The notes: a model not told the origin generated them from the letters alone. Positions 1-11,889 are shown, counted from the stretch's first letter. The stretch is DNA of 64,000 nt from Rhynchopus sp. YZ270_cl-10 (GCA_964035575.1 OZ037842.1:1240001-1304000); one strand, 5' to 3'. Program-made: numbers and translations.

Positions 1-26
1 CGACGGCATCCCCATATCCCCCACAG

Positions 27-500
27 GTCCTACACCGCGGGTATCGCGATTTTGAATCTTTTGAAGCAAAACCCTCGCATCAAATCATGCGACCTTGAAA
101 ACACCAAAGTGCAAGACGGGATATTGAGGCAGATCAGCAGACAACTCGAGCAAAATAGGTATACCCCCTACCACCCCTTTGTTCAAAGGTGAACAAACAC
201 ATAAAAAACTTTAGCGGTGTCCATCTGTCTCAAAGTCCAGCGAAGTTTCTCTTCTTTGCTTTCAAAGCATATGACACTACGTTTAAAAACACTACGTTCA
301 AAAACACAACGTACAGGAGCAATAAAATGAAGGACTACTTCGGCAAGACACGCCCCTCTGAAGCCATTGTACTGGAGGGCGAACATAAGACCAAATCCGA
401 AGAAGAAATACTTGCTGCCGCAGAGGCCGACCAGGCTGAACACAAGGAGGAGGACCTCCCACCGCCACCCCCACCTGAGGAGGTTCCCGTCCAGCCCTGA
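27..500 (+). CDS. C-terminal end of a leucine-rich-repeat protein (5' end outside window)
   Basis: Two exons are visible. The first starts after an intron acceptor (CAG at 24-26) and runs to 158. A 158-nt intron (159-316, donor GTATAC, acceptor TACAG) joins it in phase to an exon ending with TGA at 498-500. The first exon encodes a ribonuclease-inhibitor-type LRR end: a helix of the type LNLLKQNPRIKSCDLENT followed by an amphipathic helix ending LEQNR. The second exon encodes a short acidic tail ending in a proline run (PPPPPPEEVPVQP). The donor is the only one in the window that is not GTATG, so the splice is less certain than the others. If unspliced, the frame stops at 190-192. The LRR family is a general binding scaffold and the partner cannot be told from this fragment. 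Confidence 0.5.
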
Positions 501-2147
501 TTCCAAACAACACAACCCTCTCAAAAACCATCAAATCAATAAAGAAAAACTTTATTTTAGCTCTTGCTTACGTAAGTGCCCCCCTAGAAAAAAAGCTCCT
601 GTCCCCAAACCCCAACTTGGTCTTTATGTTTTGATATAATCTGAGAGAACTGCGTAAACCTACAAAAAATTGTGTAGATCCTGATCAAACCCTGAGGATG
701 GAACGTTTTATATGGAAAAGCTGTGAAAAAATAAGGTGTGGAAAGGGAAAGGGAAGCCCCTCTAAAGAGAAAGGGAGGCAGTTTGCATGGGGGTTTCATG
801 CCTGTGCCCAGAATGAGGGTTTCTGGAAATTATCAAAACTTCGCCGTTCTTCTTTCCAGGTGATCAAGCATGAGGCTTAGAGTCATCTTACAAAATTTTC
901 TTTTAATAGCCCCACTGCCTGCATGCATACCGGCAAAAGGAAGGGTGTTGCGTGTGTGCGGATTCAAATAAGATTTGTTAAAGATTTAAGTCTGCGAGAC
1001 ATACTGAATATTATTCGTCTTTTCAATTTATTTATTTTTTTAAAAATCCTGGAAATCTTTTGACAAAAAAAGTTACCAAGGTTGATCTCTCAGGGGATCA
1101 ATTGTGAGGCCCCCCAAAAAAAACATATTTTTCAAAGTTATTTTTTTTTGGATGGTTTGTATCTTATTCGACTGCGATGAAAAAACCCCCTCTCCCCCTC
1201 CGGAAGTAAGGAAAAAAGGTTTAAAATAAGATGGTCGATAAAAATGATATTTTCTCTTTCTCCCTTCATTTTTTTTCTTCTGGTGTGTGCGCTCCTGCTG
1301 TGCGAGTATTCATGCATCTTTTTTTTTATTATTTTCACAAAAAATAAAGTAAAAATAAGAAAAGCAAACTGTACACAAAAACCATACTGATGGATTTGTT
1401 CATTCCACCACCCCCCCTTCACCCAATTTTTGCAAAAAAAAAAAACCCCCCCACACCCCCCTGTTAGTTTTGTGCGATACAAGATTGTGGTGTTTGTGTT
1501 TTTTTCTTCTTGTTTTGATGACCAAGCCTTGGGCTCATCCAATAATTTTTTGTTTTTAAAGTTTGAGATAAGAGGTATGCACGCATCAATCTGTCAACTT
1601 TTTTTTTCTCATTCTTTTTATCTATAGTGTATGTACTCTGCCCGGGGTACCTCAGTTGATTGTTGTTCTTTTCTTTTCTTTTCTTTTTTTTGGAAAAAAA
1701 ATGTGTTGGTAAGGTGGCTAAGTCACGAGACTTAGATTCATCTTTTGTCTTTCTTTTTAATACATTTCTTTGCTTCGAAAGAGGGTTCCATTGGTCGTTC
1801 TGTTTTCTCCACAATAAAACACAATTCTCATATGAGAAGACTCGAATATGTTCCGAGAGGCACAATATCGATTGGCTTTCACGCCAATTTGCGAGGCTTA
1901 AAAATGGGTTGTATTTTATTTAGAATGGAAATTGAACATTTTTTTTTTAAAAGCCAACGGTAGATCTGTCACGCTTTTTTCTTTTGAATCCCCCTCATCC
2001 ATTATAACGTCACTCAAGGCAAAGAACCTAAATGGCTGTGGTCAACGAAATTTTTTTTTTTAACTTCGTTACCGATGGCGCGGAGTAGGACTCGCGGGGG
2101 TGGTAGGGGATAAAAAAAAAATCCCCATTCTCAATAAAAACAAAAGA

Positions 2148-2149
2148 AA

Positions 2150-2248
<99 letters not shown>
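2148..2248. repeat. Tandem array of a 7-bp unit (AAAATGG)n
   Basis: About 14 uninterrupted copies of the heptamer AAAATGG are visible. It is a simple minisatellite in the spacer, and the long frames across it are artefacts of the period. Confidence 0.9.
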
Positions 2249-2850
2249 CCGATTGAATTGGAGTTGAGAGAAAATGAGAAAAAGGGAAGTTAAACAAACA
2301 AAAACAAACAAATAGTAAAGAATGCTTTTACAGGCAAATATAAAACTGAACGGAATCATTTTGGTATTTTTTTCCCACCCCCCCCTCTTTTTGTTACAGT
2401 CCGGCCGGTGTTTACGTCGTTTTTAATTATGTTGGTTTTGGGGTCCCACGGTGAGGCGCGAGGGAAGAGTAACTGCAAATCCGAGGGAATTAACACCGAC
2501 TTAATTACCGGCTGGACTGTACACACAAAACCAGGGTTGTTCCTTGTTCTCGGAAAAAACAGCAAAATTCTGGATTTATGTTCCCGTTTTTTTCCTTTTT
2601 TTGGGTGGGGTTTTTTGCCCTTTTTCGGGCTTTCCGAGCTCTACCCTCACTGTAGTGGGGTCATTTCGAGAAAATGGACAAGTTCTTGATTGATACAAAT
2701 TTTGGTTACGACCACTAGTGAGTTGCTCACAATGCTAAATGAGTGTCAGAACTGTGATTCTGGGCCCACTTTAACCGCCCCTCGAAATTCAAAAAGGGGT
2801 CCCAAACCCGGGCGCGCTACACTCGCGCGGAACTTTTTGCTTTGGTCTAG

Positions 2851-2959
2851 TTGCATTTTTGGCTGCAAAATGCAAGGGGATCCCCAAAGACGTTGGGAAT
2901 ATTATTTGGATGGGGCAGTGATTTTGTACCTGCATACACGCTCCCTCGCGGTAACCGCG
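2851..2959. repeat. Cluster of short perfect palindromes
   Basis: TTGCATTTT at 2851-2859 pairs with AAAATGCAA at 2867-2875. It is followed at once by the palindrome GGGGATCCCC (2876-2885), and then by CGCGG-TAA-CCGCG (2947-2959). These look like parts of a decayed structured repeat. No function is claimed. Confidence 0.6.
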
Positions 2960-3044
2960 TGCATGCCAATGAAGTTCTCTCTGGGGTTCGATAACCCGTG
3001 GAACCAGTGCTTCCGCCGATGAACGGTGAGGCGTTGCACTTCTC

Positions 3045-3179
3045 TTTTTGCGGAGCAAAAAATAATATAAATGGCGCCGCAGGCAAAAAAATTTGAGTAC
3101 AGTGTAAAAATCTAGCTTCCAACGAACCCTTTTTTGCAGAGCAAAAAATGAAAAATGGCGCCGCAGGCAAAAAAAAAAT
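3045..3179 (+). repeat. Two direct copies of a stem-loop motif ending GGCGCCGCAGGC plus an A-run
   Basis: Copy 1 (3045-3091) and copy 2 (3130-3179) share TTTTTGC-GAGCAAAAAAT, then AATGGCGCCGCAGGC and an A-run. GGCGCC and the GCC-GCA-GGC core can fold on themselves. Related GGCGCCGCAGG motifs recur near 9184 and 41270. Confidence 0.7.
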
Positions 3180-3771
3180 TGGGGGTACAGCCCTGGACAG
3201 TGAAGGATTTTGTTGTCAATTTTTTTTTCTTGCCCCCTGAAAACTCTTGCTTTTGAGAGTTTCGACCATTTCACCACACTGGTGGTGTGTCACCTACAGT
3301 GAAACCCACCAGAAACCACAAGAAAGCCCCCTAAGGAAAAAAAGGAAAAAAAAAAAGGAAAAAAAAACTAAAATCCAGAATTTCATGTTCTCGGTCCCAC
3401 TTAGGAACTTCCCTGCACAAAACTCTAAATATTTTTTATTTATTTTCAAAAAAAAAAAACCCCCACCAAACCCCCCCCCCTTTCTCTCCCCTATTTGTAT
3501 TTTCTTTCCACCCCACAAAAAAAAAATCAAAAAAAAAAACCAAAAAAAAATACACTAAAACCTCTACACAAAAAAAACGGTGTCTTCATTTTTGTTATCA
3601 ACTCATAACCCCCTCCTCCCTCTCTCCCTCCCACTCTACTTTCTTCTCCTAACAAAACCTTAACAGGAAGTGCATTTTTTTTTTATCACACCACCCCCTC
3701 CTTTGGGAGGGGGCTTTGAGAAGGGGATTCTGAATTTGCCTTAGGTTGGAAAGGAAAAAAAAAAGCACAAG

Positions 3772-6700
3772 ATGACTGAGGAGCGGGAGCAGCAGCACTT
3801 TGAGGAGGAGGAGGAGGATGACTACGTCGACGATGCTGAGGACGAAATCAACCAGGACGACATCTGGGAGGTCGTGTCGTCGTACTTCGAGGAAAAGGGT
3901 CTGTTGAGACAGCAGCTCGACAGCTTCAACCACTTTCTATGGAACACCACCCAGGAGATGATTGACGAACAGCCCACTATCATTTGCCGACAAAATCCTC
4001 AGTACATCCCTGGGCAAGACGAACCACTTCCCGAGCACCGTCACATGAAGCTCTCCCAGGTTCACGTCTGCAAACCAATCATCGAAGAAAACGATGGAAC
4101 GCACACCCAACAGCCATTCCCGAACGAATGCCGTCTGCGGAGTTTGACCTATGAGTCGAAGCTGCTTGTGGACATCAAGCTGACGATCTTTCAAGAGGAG
4201 GCTGCCGCCCAAGAGAACCCCCTCGTGTTGAAGGATGAAAAGGAGTTCCACCACGTCATGCTCGGGAAGATCCCGCTCATGCTCCGTTCAGCGTGCTGCC
4301 ATCTCTTCGGGCTTGGCGACACAGAATACCAACTCGCTGGAGAATGCCCCCACGACCAAGGTGGCTATTTCATCTGCAACGGAACAGAGAAGGTCCTCAT
4401 CGCGCAGGAAAGACAGGCACAAAACCACGTCTACGTCTTCTCGAAGAAGCAGCCGAACAAGCATCTCTACTCCTGCGAGATCAGGTCCTGCCTGGAAGGA
4501 TCGTACAGACCCGCATCAACATTCTGGGTTCGAATGCTTTCCGCGTTGTCCAGAAGCGGAGGTGGACACTGCCTTGAGGCAACCCTCCCCTACATCCGTG
4601 TCGACATTCCTGTTATTGTTGTGTTCCGTGCGCTTGGGTTTGTGTCCGACAGAGACATCATGGAGCACGTTGTATACAACTTCGACGACCAAGACATGCT
4701 TGAAGCGCTGCGGCCCTCGTTGGAGTGGTCCGCTATCGTGCAGACGACGACGCTTGCGCTGGACTTCATCGGACGTCGTTCCGGTAAGAAGGAGGGGGTC
4801 ACACAGGCCGAGCGTATCGAGTACGCAAAGAAGGTGCTTGTCGCGGAGCTGCTCCCCCACGTGGGTGTGGAGGACTACTGTGAGGTGAAGAAGGTCTACT
4901 TCATGGGCTACATGGTCCACAAGCTGCTCCAGGCCTACCTCGGTAGAAGAGCTGAGGACGACCGTGATTTCTTTGGAAACAAGCGTGCCGACTCGCCAGG
5001 AGTGCTGATGGGCGCTCTCTTCAGAATCGCGATCCGCAAGATCTCGAAGGAGCTCACAAGAAAGCTGCAGGCCTGCATGGACAACTGCAGGCAGTTCAAG
5101 CCTTGGAAGGAGATGCAGGAGTCTGCGGAAGGTCTGACCAAGAACATCAAGTACGCCATGGCCACAGGCAACTGGGGAGGGCGTGCAGGCGACCCCGGCA
5201 TCAAGACCGGTGTCTCGCAGGTGTTGAACAGACTGACGTACAACTCCGCACTGTCGCATTTACGTCGGCTTAACACCCCCATTGATCGTGGAGGAAAAGA
5301 GACCAGACCCCGTCTTCTTCACTCTACGCAGTGGGGATATGTGTGTCCTGCAGAGACACCTGAAGGGCACGCAATCGGGCTTGTCAAGAACTTCTCACTT
5401 CTGTGCCAGATCACGCAGGGTACAAACGCATCCGAGGTTATGTCCTTCCTCAGTCAGTGGAACACACAGAACCTGGAGTCGATCACACCCTCGGACGTCG
5501 CACAGTCGCAGACCACGAAGGTCTTCATCAACGGCAACTGGATCGGTATCCATATGGACCCTGAGCAGATGATTGTCGAGATGAAGCTGAAGAGAAGATC
5601 GCAGGACCTGTCGCAGGAGGTGTCCATCATTCGCGATTTGAAGGAGAGAGAGTTGCGCATCTGGACCGATCCTGGGCGGTTGACCCGCCCGCTGTTCGTT
5701 GTGGACAACTACAGAGACGTGGAGACCGTTGTGCGTAACAAGACACGCATTAGGAAGAGCCACATCGAGTCGCAGAGAGACCCAAACAACCCGTACGCAT
5801 CGCTGTCCTGGAGCACCTTGGTGAAGGACGAGTTGATCGATTTGATTGATACTGAGGAGGAGGACAGTATCATGATTGCCTTCAACCAGGACCGTCTGCG
5901 TGTTGCCGGAGATGACGGACATTCGAAGGTTGACCAGCGTGAGTACACAACGTTTACTCACTGCGAGATCCATCCTGCCATGATTTTCGGTATCTGTGCC
6001 TCGATCATTCCCTTCCCGGATCACAACCAGGCCCCTAGGAACACTTACCAGTCAGCTATGGGGAAACAGGTATGTTGTTTGGTTGTATTTATCGCCCCTT
6101 GTGACTGAGCGTAAGGGGTTTGGCTTCATCTTACAAATAATATTTTTACCTCTTTTAGTGACATCTGCATCCGTTGAGGTGTCTGCATTGCATTCGCTTT
6201 CGATGCCTTTTTTATTTTATTTTGACAACTTTTACAATTTTCGCTTTATTTTCAACACACCTCCGCTCCTTGCAGGCCATGGGTGTTTACGTCAGCAACT
6301 TCCTGGCACGGTTCGACACAACCGCGCACGTCCTGTACTACCCGCACAAGCCTCTTGGTATGCCTCCTTCCTTTCACCTCTGTTTTGCTTCCCACCACTG
6401 CCCCTACATTCACCTTCCTTCTCACAGCCGGAACAAAGTCGATGCGTTACATGCACTCGAACGATTTGCCTGCAGGGCATAACGCCATTGTCGCGATTTC
6501 GTGCTACTCTGGATACAACCAGGAGGACTCCGTCATTCTGAACACCTCTGCGATTGACAGGGGGTTCTTTAGGTCGTGCTTCTACCGTTCGTACAAGGAA
6601 GAGGAGAAGTGCAAGGTGAGGACCGGTGGTAGCGAGGAGTTCACGAAGCCGGACCCGTCGATGACGAAGGGTATCCGCCGTGCCTCGTATGAGAAGCTGG

Positions 6701-7820
6701 ATGACGACGGGCTTGCGATTCCAGGGTCGCGTGTCAGCGGTGGTGACATTATCATTGGGAAGGTCTCCCCGCTGCCGCAGACGGCGTCGACACAGGCGAT
6801 TGAGGCGAAGTTCCAGTACAAGGATGCGTCTGCAAAGCTGCGTATCTCCGAAGGTGGGGTCATCGACGGTGTCATGCTCACGACAAACCCAACCTCAGGC
6901 TCGCGCTTTGCGAAGGTCAAGGTCCGCTCCATCCGTATCCCCCAGGTCGGAGATAAGTTCTGCTCGCGCCACGGACAGAAGGGAACCCTGGGTATCACCT
7001 TCCGCCAAGAGGACATGCCCTTCACCCAAGAGGGCATCGTGCCCGACATCATCATGAACCCTCACGCCATCCCGTCGCGTATGACAATCGGGCATTTGTT
7101 CGAAACACTTCTCGGAAAGGTCGCATGCTGTCAGGGTGTGGAGGGAGACGCAACACCCTTCGTCGACGGTTTCAACGTGAACGAGATGAGCAAGAAGCTG
7201 CACGCCCTGGGGTACCAGCTGCGAGGCAACGAGGTCATGCACTGCGGGCACACGGGGATGCCGCTTGAGTCGAAGATCTTCCTGGGGCCAACGTACTACC
7301 AGCGTTTGAAGCATATGGTTGAAGACAAGATCCACTCTCGCGCGAGAGGGCCACTTCAGGGCCTTGCCAAGCAACCCACCGAAGGCAGAGCTGCTGATGG
7401 TGGACTGCGTTTCGGAGAGATGGAGAGAGATTGCATGATCTCGCACGGAGCCTCCTCCTGGATGAAGGAACGTCTCTTCCACGTGTCCGACCACTACAGA
7501 GTGCATGTGTGTGACAGATGCGGTCTCTTCGCCATTGCCGACTTGAAGACAAAGCAGGGTGCTCGTTCGCACTCCTTCAACTGCACTTACTGCCGTTCTT
7601 CTTCAAAGATCTCACAGGTCTTGATCCCGTACTGTTGCAAACTTCTGTTCCAGGTATGTCATTCTTATCTTTCAAAAAGTGCTGGTCAACCCAGAGAGGG
7701 GCTTGACTGGTTTGTTTTTTGTTTTGTGCGAAAACCAAATATAATAATATCACCTCACTCCAACTACAGGAACTGATGGCCATGGCGATTGTTCCCCGTT
7801 TGCGCACCCATCCGGTCTAG
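3772..7820 (+). CDS. RPB2: RNA polymerase II second-largest subunit (RPB2), 4 exons
   Basis: This is the second-largest catalytic subunit of RNA polymerase II and forms much of the active-site cleft in the nucleus. Exons are 3772-6069, 6276-6357, 6428-7653 and 7770-7820; all introns are GTATG...CAG, and the product is 1218 residues, close to the usual 1220 or so. Hallmarks are QSAMGKQAMGVY across the first splice, [20 protein letters not shown] around residue 968, and a C-terminal zinc site (C1155, C1158, C1179, C1182) followed by [11 protein letters not shown], the classical pol II C-terminus. The acidic N-terminus and pol II-specific QSAMGKQ context favour RPB2 over RPA2 or RPC2. The start follows a likely trans-splice AG at 3743-3744. 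The last intron separates only 16 residues from the body of the protein. Confidence 0.97.
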
Positions 7821-8978
7821 GGTAAGGGAAGGATAACAAAAAAAAAAGAGGGAAAAACAAAGGAAAAAAGAAGGAAAAAAGGTGGGGGAAAGCAGAATAA
7901 AAAACAGAATTTGGGACACGGGGTTCATTTATGTTTTTCAAAAAAATTATTTTATTTTTCGGATTCAAAAAAACGCACGAATGTCAAAAAAAAATTGGGG
8001 GGCGGGTTTTGAAAAGGAGATAAGAAAAAGGAAATCATTTTTTTTTTTTTGTTGTTGTTTCAGAAGGGGAAGAGATAGAGCGGCCGTGACAGGCGTTCAT
8101 ATTTTTTTTTTGTTCGTTTCCCTTTGGAACAATTGAGGAAGAAAGGGTGAGGGGGTCAACAGCCCGGCTTACTTCGCTTCGTCCTCGATACCCACTCTCC
8201 CCCCAAACACATGAAGGCAATCAGGCCTTCAAGAAGTTGTAATAAAAATGCCAGCAGGTTTGCCCTGTTTATTTTTTTTTTTTTTTGTGAAAAAAAAAAT
8301 ATTTTGCGTTCCTCTCGAGGCTCGCAAAAGCTATTTTTTTTCTCAATATTTTATTTTGTTAGATGTTATGTGCAGGAGAGGCACCTTCATTTTTTACAAA
8401 TTTTGTTATATTACCCCCCCCCTCCAACCCCCCAAAGTCACGAACGCCGAACAAGGGGTTGTATTGTTGTTTTTTTTTTCATTTTTTTTTTTTTTCATTT
8501 TTTCTCTTCTCTTCTCATTTGTCACATAAATTGTGTGACAATGCCAAAGGGGAGTTTTTTTGGGGGTTTTGACAAAACAAACAAAGTGCAAAGTTTTTCC
8601 TTCTCTTTTCCAGCTTTATTTTTTACTTTATTTTTTTTGGAAAACTGAAGGTTTTTTTTTAAACCATGTACGATGCCAGCGGATTAGGTTGGGGTTTGGT
8701 GGGACAAAAAAAAAGCGGGGGGTATTGTCAAAGAAAAAAAAAGAGACGGACCACATCTTTTTAAAATCCCTTTATTATTTCCACCCCAGCGCCCCAGGGA
8801 TTACGCAGCTCCCCCAAAAATTAAAAAAGTACGTATGGATTTTCAACACGTACAATTCTAAGCAAAAACAATTAAAAACCGCGCGCGCTTCGCGCGCGCT
8901 CTCCCTGGCAAAGTTGGTTGAGAAGGGTTGTGAAAGTTCGAAGAACTGGAGAAATCATCAGTCATGGCATCCAAATGT

Positions 8979-9213
8979 TCCTGGCGAAGCCACGGTACGC
9001 AACATTTTTAAAAAATCTTGACATAAAATGGCACTTTCGTTGGTAACTATGGTCCAGTTCCGTAAACTTTACTTCCATATTTTGCTAAAACGAAAGTTTC
9101 TGGCGAAGCCACGGTACGCAACATTTCTAAAAATTGCGCTTAAAATTGCCTATTATGTCATGGGAAGGGTGTATTGCAATCTAGCGCCGCAGGCGCACGG
9201 TACGCTACTTTTT
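8979..9213 (+). repeat. Three direct copies of a stem-loop followed by CACGGTACGC and a T-run
   Basis: Copies near 8980 and 9102 read CTGGCGAAGCCACGGTACGC then AACATTT. The third, near 9183, reads GCGCCGCAGGCGC then ACGGTACGCTAC and a T-run. The stem changes from GGC-GAA-GCC to GCGCC-GCA-GGCGC while staying paired, so a fold seems to be conserved. Confidence 0.6.
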
Positions 9214-9767
9214 TCTTTCGCCATGCTGCATGCTCCTTTTCCGGTAAAATAGAAAATTGTCTCCTACAAATAGAATTCTGTAGGGGGTAGGTGAGAGGTG
9301 GGGGCGGAGCCCCACTCCTCACCTACCCCACCCCAGCCCCAATCCAAAACCCAAATTACCTACGTATGGACACGTATGGATTCCACCTTTTCAAAAACAA
9401 TTCACGCATGGATTTCCATACGTTCCACACGTGGAGCGTAATCCCTGCAGCGCCCCTCTCTCTCCTAGGTAAAATCTCATTTTTTATATCAGATGTCGGA
9501 CTGCATGGTTGGGGTCCCACGGTGCACCGGTCATGCACCGGGTACACTGTTTATGAGAGGGGTTTTAGCCACCTTTTCCGTTTCCCCTATTTTTCTTCCC
9601 AGAGAGACCTCTGTATATTTCAGGTCAAACTTTATTATCAGATGAGTGGAAGCGGGAGTAGCACATATCAGATGAAAACCACCGAAATGGATGTAGGGAC
9701 TGCATTGGGTACAGTTGGGTGTCCACCCCCCCCGGTACAGCCGGTCATACCAAAGGTACGCTGTTCA

Positions 9768-9815
9768 CGAGAGGGCTTTGTATTGCAAAGTCAACTTTTT
9801 TTTTTAGCTTCAAAA
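9768..9815 (+). repeat. Dispersed repeat copy with core GAGAGGGCTTTGTATT
   Basis: The sequence GGTACGCTGTTCACGAGAGG followed by GCTTTGTATTGCAAAGTCAA and a T-run recurs with small differences at 19284-19345. A more degenerate copy lies near 9535. It is intergenic and of unknown nature. Confidence 0.6.
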
Positions 9816-9969
9816 GGGTTTCCTCTTCACGGGCCAGGTAGTCAGTGGGGAGCGTATTGCAGTAATAAAAATATCACCTCCCTCTCCTATCAACCCATCT
9901 AAGCTATTCCACCTCACAGAGAAGACCACCCTTTCCTCTCTCTATTTCTTTCTTTCTTCTTCTCCAAGC

Positions 9970-10668
9970 ATGCATCGACCTCAGGTATCAACCCCAAAGA
10001 GAAACGTTGAGCAGAAGATTTCGTATCTCGAGGATGCGAACGAAGATCTCCGGGGGCAGCTTCAATCTCTTCTGTTTATGTGCGCTGAGACGGCAGGGGG
10101 TGGCAGCAGCAGCAGCAGCCCACAGCAGCACCGTCATAGGATCAACACCCCCGCTGCACAACCTACTGGTATCATCACCCCGGCGGACCCTGCATCGAAT
10201 AACTCAGTCGAGAATATGTATTCGCAGCTACATTCCGCATACGGCAGGGCCACACCGCGTACAGCGTTTGACACTCTAGAGGATCTGGAATCTGCAGGGC
10301 GAGAGAGCATAGTGGACAGTATGATTCATTGTGTAGGTTCGACCGTCTCTCTAGCAGCATTTCATGTACTGCAGTTAAAAGCATTAGGCGAAAAGTGTGC
10401 GCATCAGACCAAGGTGGTAGATGATCTAGTATTGAAAGAAGGCAAAGGAGAGAAGGAAGGAGGGAGGCGGGAGAAAGGGAAGGAGAAGAAGTCGAGGCGG
10501 AAGGCAGTGCCCCCACCTCCGGCAAGCTCGCCTGAGGCAGAGGAGAGACAATGGCTCAAGGCAAAGCTAGAAGAGGTGGAACGCTGTGAAAGAGACGGGA
10601 TGTGGCGAAATGCAATGCTCAAACGAGAGCTAGAACAGCATCTTGGGCGCCCTTTGCATGCGCAATGA
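9970..10668 (+). CDS. Hypothetical coiled-coil protein (232 aa)
   Basis: I do not recognise this gene. It is a single exon of 232 codons. ATG at 9970 lies two bases after an AG that ends a long CT-rich tract (9930-9968), an ideal trans-splice acceptor, which fixes the start. The N-terminus (residues 10-40) is a predicted coiled coil (EQKISYLEDANEDLRGQL). It is followed by a Ser/Gln-rich stretch, a helical middle, a highly basic Lys/Arg/Glu segment (about 155-180), a short proline run and a second helical segment rich in Glu and Arg at the C-terminus. This composition suggests a cytoskeletal or scaffold protein, but that is inference. It sits between RPB2 and the proteasome gene without an obvious functional link. 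Confidence 0.65.
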   Translation: MHRPQVSTPKRNVEQKISYLEDANEDLRGQLQSLLFMCAETAGGGSSSSSPQQHRHRINTPAAQPTGIITPADPASNNSVENMYSQLHSAYGRATPRTAFDTLEDLESAGRESIVDSMIHCVGSTVSLAAFHVLQLKALGEKCAHQTKVVDDLVLKEGKGEKEGGRREKGKEKKSRRKAVPPPPASSPEAEERQWLKAKLEEVERCERDGMWRNAMLKRELEQHLGRPLHAQ

Positions 10669-10981
10669 AAAAATGGAAAAAAAGGAGGGGTCTACCACAT
10701 TATACCTGATTTTGCGCTAAGAAATCGGGTCAAAAATTAGGTGGTCGTTCTATGCTGTTATAATTATGTATTTATTTGTCCTTTTTGAAAGCTGTGTGCA
10801 AAAATATCTAGAATTGAATGTTTTCTGTAAATGAGCAGTCCCCCCTTGTTTTGTCATTTTTAGGTTCATTTTTTACCCTCAAAAAAATACCCCCCAGGAG
10901 ACTGAGCGAGAGTTCTCATACCTTTTGTTATTCACTTCATAAGCCGACAGATACTACACAAAAAAAAGCAACAACAAAGAA
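10669..10981. other. Short spacer upstream of the proteasome gene
   Basis: This is an AT-rich spacer of about 310 nt with no gene. Candidate trans-splice AGs lie before the start codon at 10982, for example at 10946-10947. Confidence 0.5.
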
Positions 10982-11889
10982 ATGTCGGGGACAGCGCCAC
11001 CGGTGTGCCAGCGGCAAGCATTTAATTTCGAAAACACCAGTCGTAACGAGATGCTGATAGAGCAGGGGATGAAGCAGCAGTTCACAAGCACTGGTACCAC
11101 TATTGTGGGTACAACGTTTGATGGCGGTGTTGTGTTTGGCGCTGACACGAGGGCGAGCGCTGGGAACTTGGTGGCGGAGAAGCAGTGCATGAAGGTGCAC
11201 CATTTGGCGCCTAACATTTATGCTTGCGGTGCAGGCACGGCGGCGGACTGCGACCACGTGACAAGGATGGCTGAGGCCTCCCTCGCACTGGAGAGGTACG
11301 AGACCGGTAAGGAGACACGCATGATGCATGCGGAGACACTGCTCTCGAACCATCTGGCACGCTACCAGGGATACGTTGGCGCGCACCTTATCCTCGGAGG
11401 AATCGACTGCAAGGGCACACACATGTGCGCAATCAGTGCCTCCGGGTACGTCAAGCACCACGACTACCTGTGCATGGGCTCCGGTTCCCTCGCCGCAGAG
11501 AGTGTCCTTGACACCGAATATCACGCAAAAATGACAGAACAGCAGGCCAAAGACGTGGTCGTCAAGGCCGTCAGGGCAGGAATCCTCAACGACCTGGGCT
11601 CCGGAGGTACGATCAACCTTTGCGTGATCAAGGTATGTGTAGGGCAGTATGTGGTTTTGTGCTTTCATCCGGATGGCTGGCATCGTGGGTCAGTCGGAGG
11701 TGTCTGCATATCAACTACAGTTTTTTGTGGTTTTGTGTACTTCATATTTTTTTTTTAAAACAGAGAGTCAACGGAGTGGCAAAAGCTGAGGAGCTCACAA
11801 CGTACGACAACTGCAACGCCGAACGCCCCTACACAAAGAAGTTCCCGAACACCTTCCCCAGAGGGACAACCAGTATGGCCTTTTTTTAA
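10982..11889 (+). CDS. PSMB7: 20S proteasome subunit beta-2 (PSMB7/PUP1 type), 2 exons
   Basis: This is a catalytic beta subunit of the 20S proteasome, with trypsin-like specificity in the family. Exons are 10982-11632 and 11764-11889, joined across a GTATG...CAG intron, giving 258 residues. The propeptide of 38 residues ends before TTIVG, so Thr39 should be the mature N-terminal nucleophile. Asp55 (GADTRAS) and Lys71 correspond to the conserved Asp17 and Lys33. Later motifs GGxD (LILGGIDCKG) and GSGSLAAESVLD are typical of beta-2. The intron carries a copy of the CATCCGGATG repeat (11656-11725). The subunit looks complete and active by these residues. Confidence 0.95.
11656..11725 (+). repeat. 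CATCCGGATG structured repeat, intronic copy
   Basis: TGCTTTCATCCGGATGGCTG continues with GCATCG, then TCAGTCGGAGGTGTCTGCAT. Close copies lie at 33941-34015 and 60887-60975. The core CATCCGGATG is palindromic, and a second stem, GGCATC...GAGGTGCC or GGCATC-GGA-GATGCC, can form in each copy. This copy lies inside the proteasome intron. Confidence 0.65.

Larger units (their letters stand above)
501..3771. other. Intergenic spacer between the LRR gene and RPB2
   Basis: No convincing gene was seen in 3.3 kb. The spacer is AT-rich with long A, T and C homopolymers. It holds a 7-bp tandem repeat (2148-2248), two partial copies of the CTAAG-hairpin repeat (859-900 and 1711-1750), a cluster of short palindromes (2851-2959) and a duplicated GC-rich stem motif (3045-3179). 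Open frames at 2408-2689 and 2690-3022 have no recognisable protein character. Confidence 0.6.
7821..9969. other. Intergenic spacer downstream of RPB2
   Basis: No gene was recognised in 2.1 kb. It contains homopolymer runs, a (CG)-rich hairpin near 8881-8902, the direct repeats at 8979-9213, and two copies of a GAGAGGG(C/G)TTT repeat (around 9535 and 9768-9815). The 203-codon open frame at 9291-9902 crosses these repeats and has no protein-like features. Confidence 0.6.

Noticed and set aside
2925-3010. A tRNA-like T-arm (GGGGTTCGATAACCC)
   Set aside because: No acceptor stem, D-arm or anticodon arm can be placed around it.
2690-3022. 110-codon open frame in the first spacer
   Set aside because: It crosses the palindrome cluster and has neither the codon use nor the upstream acceptor of the real genes.
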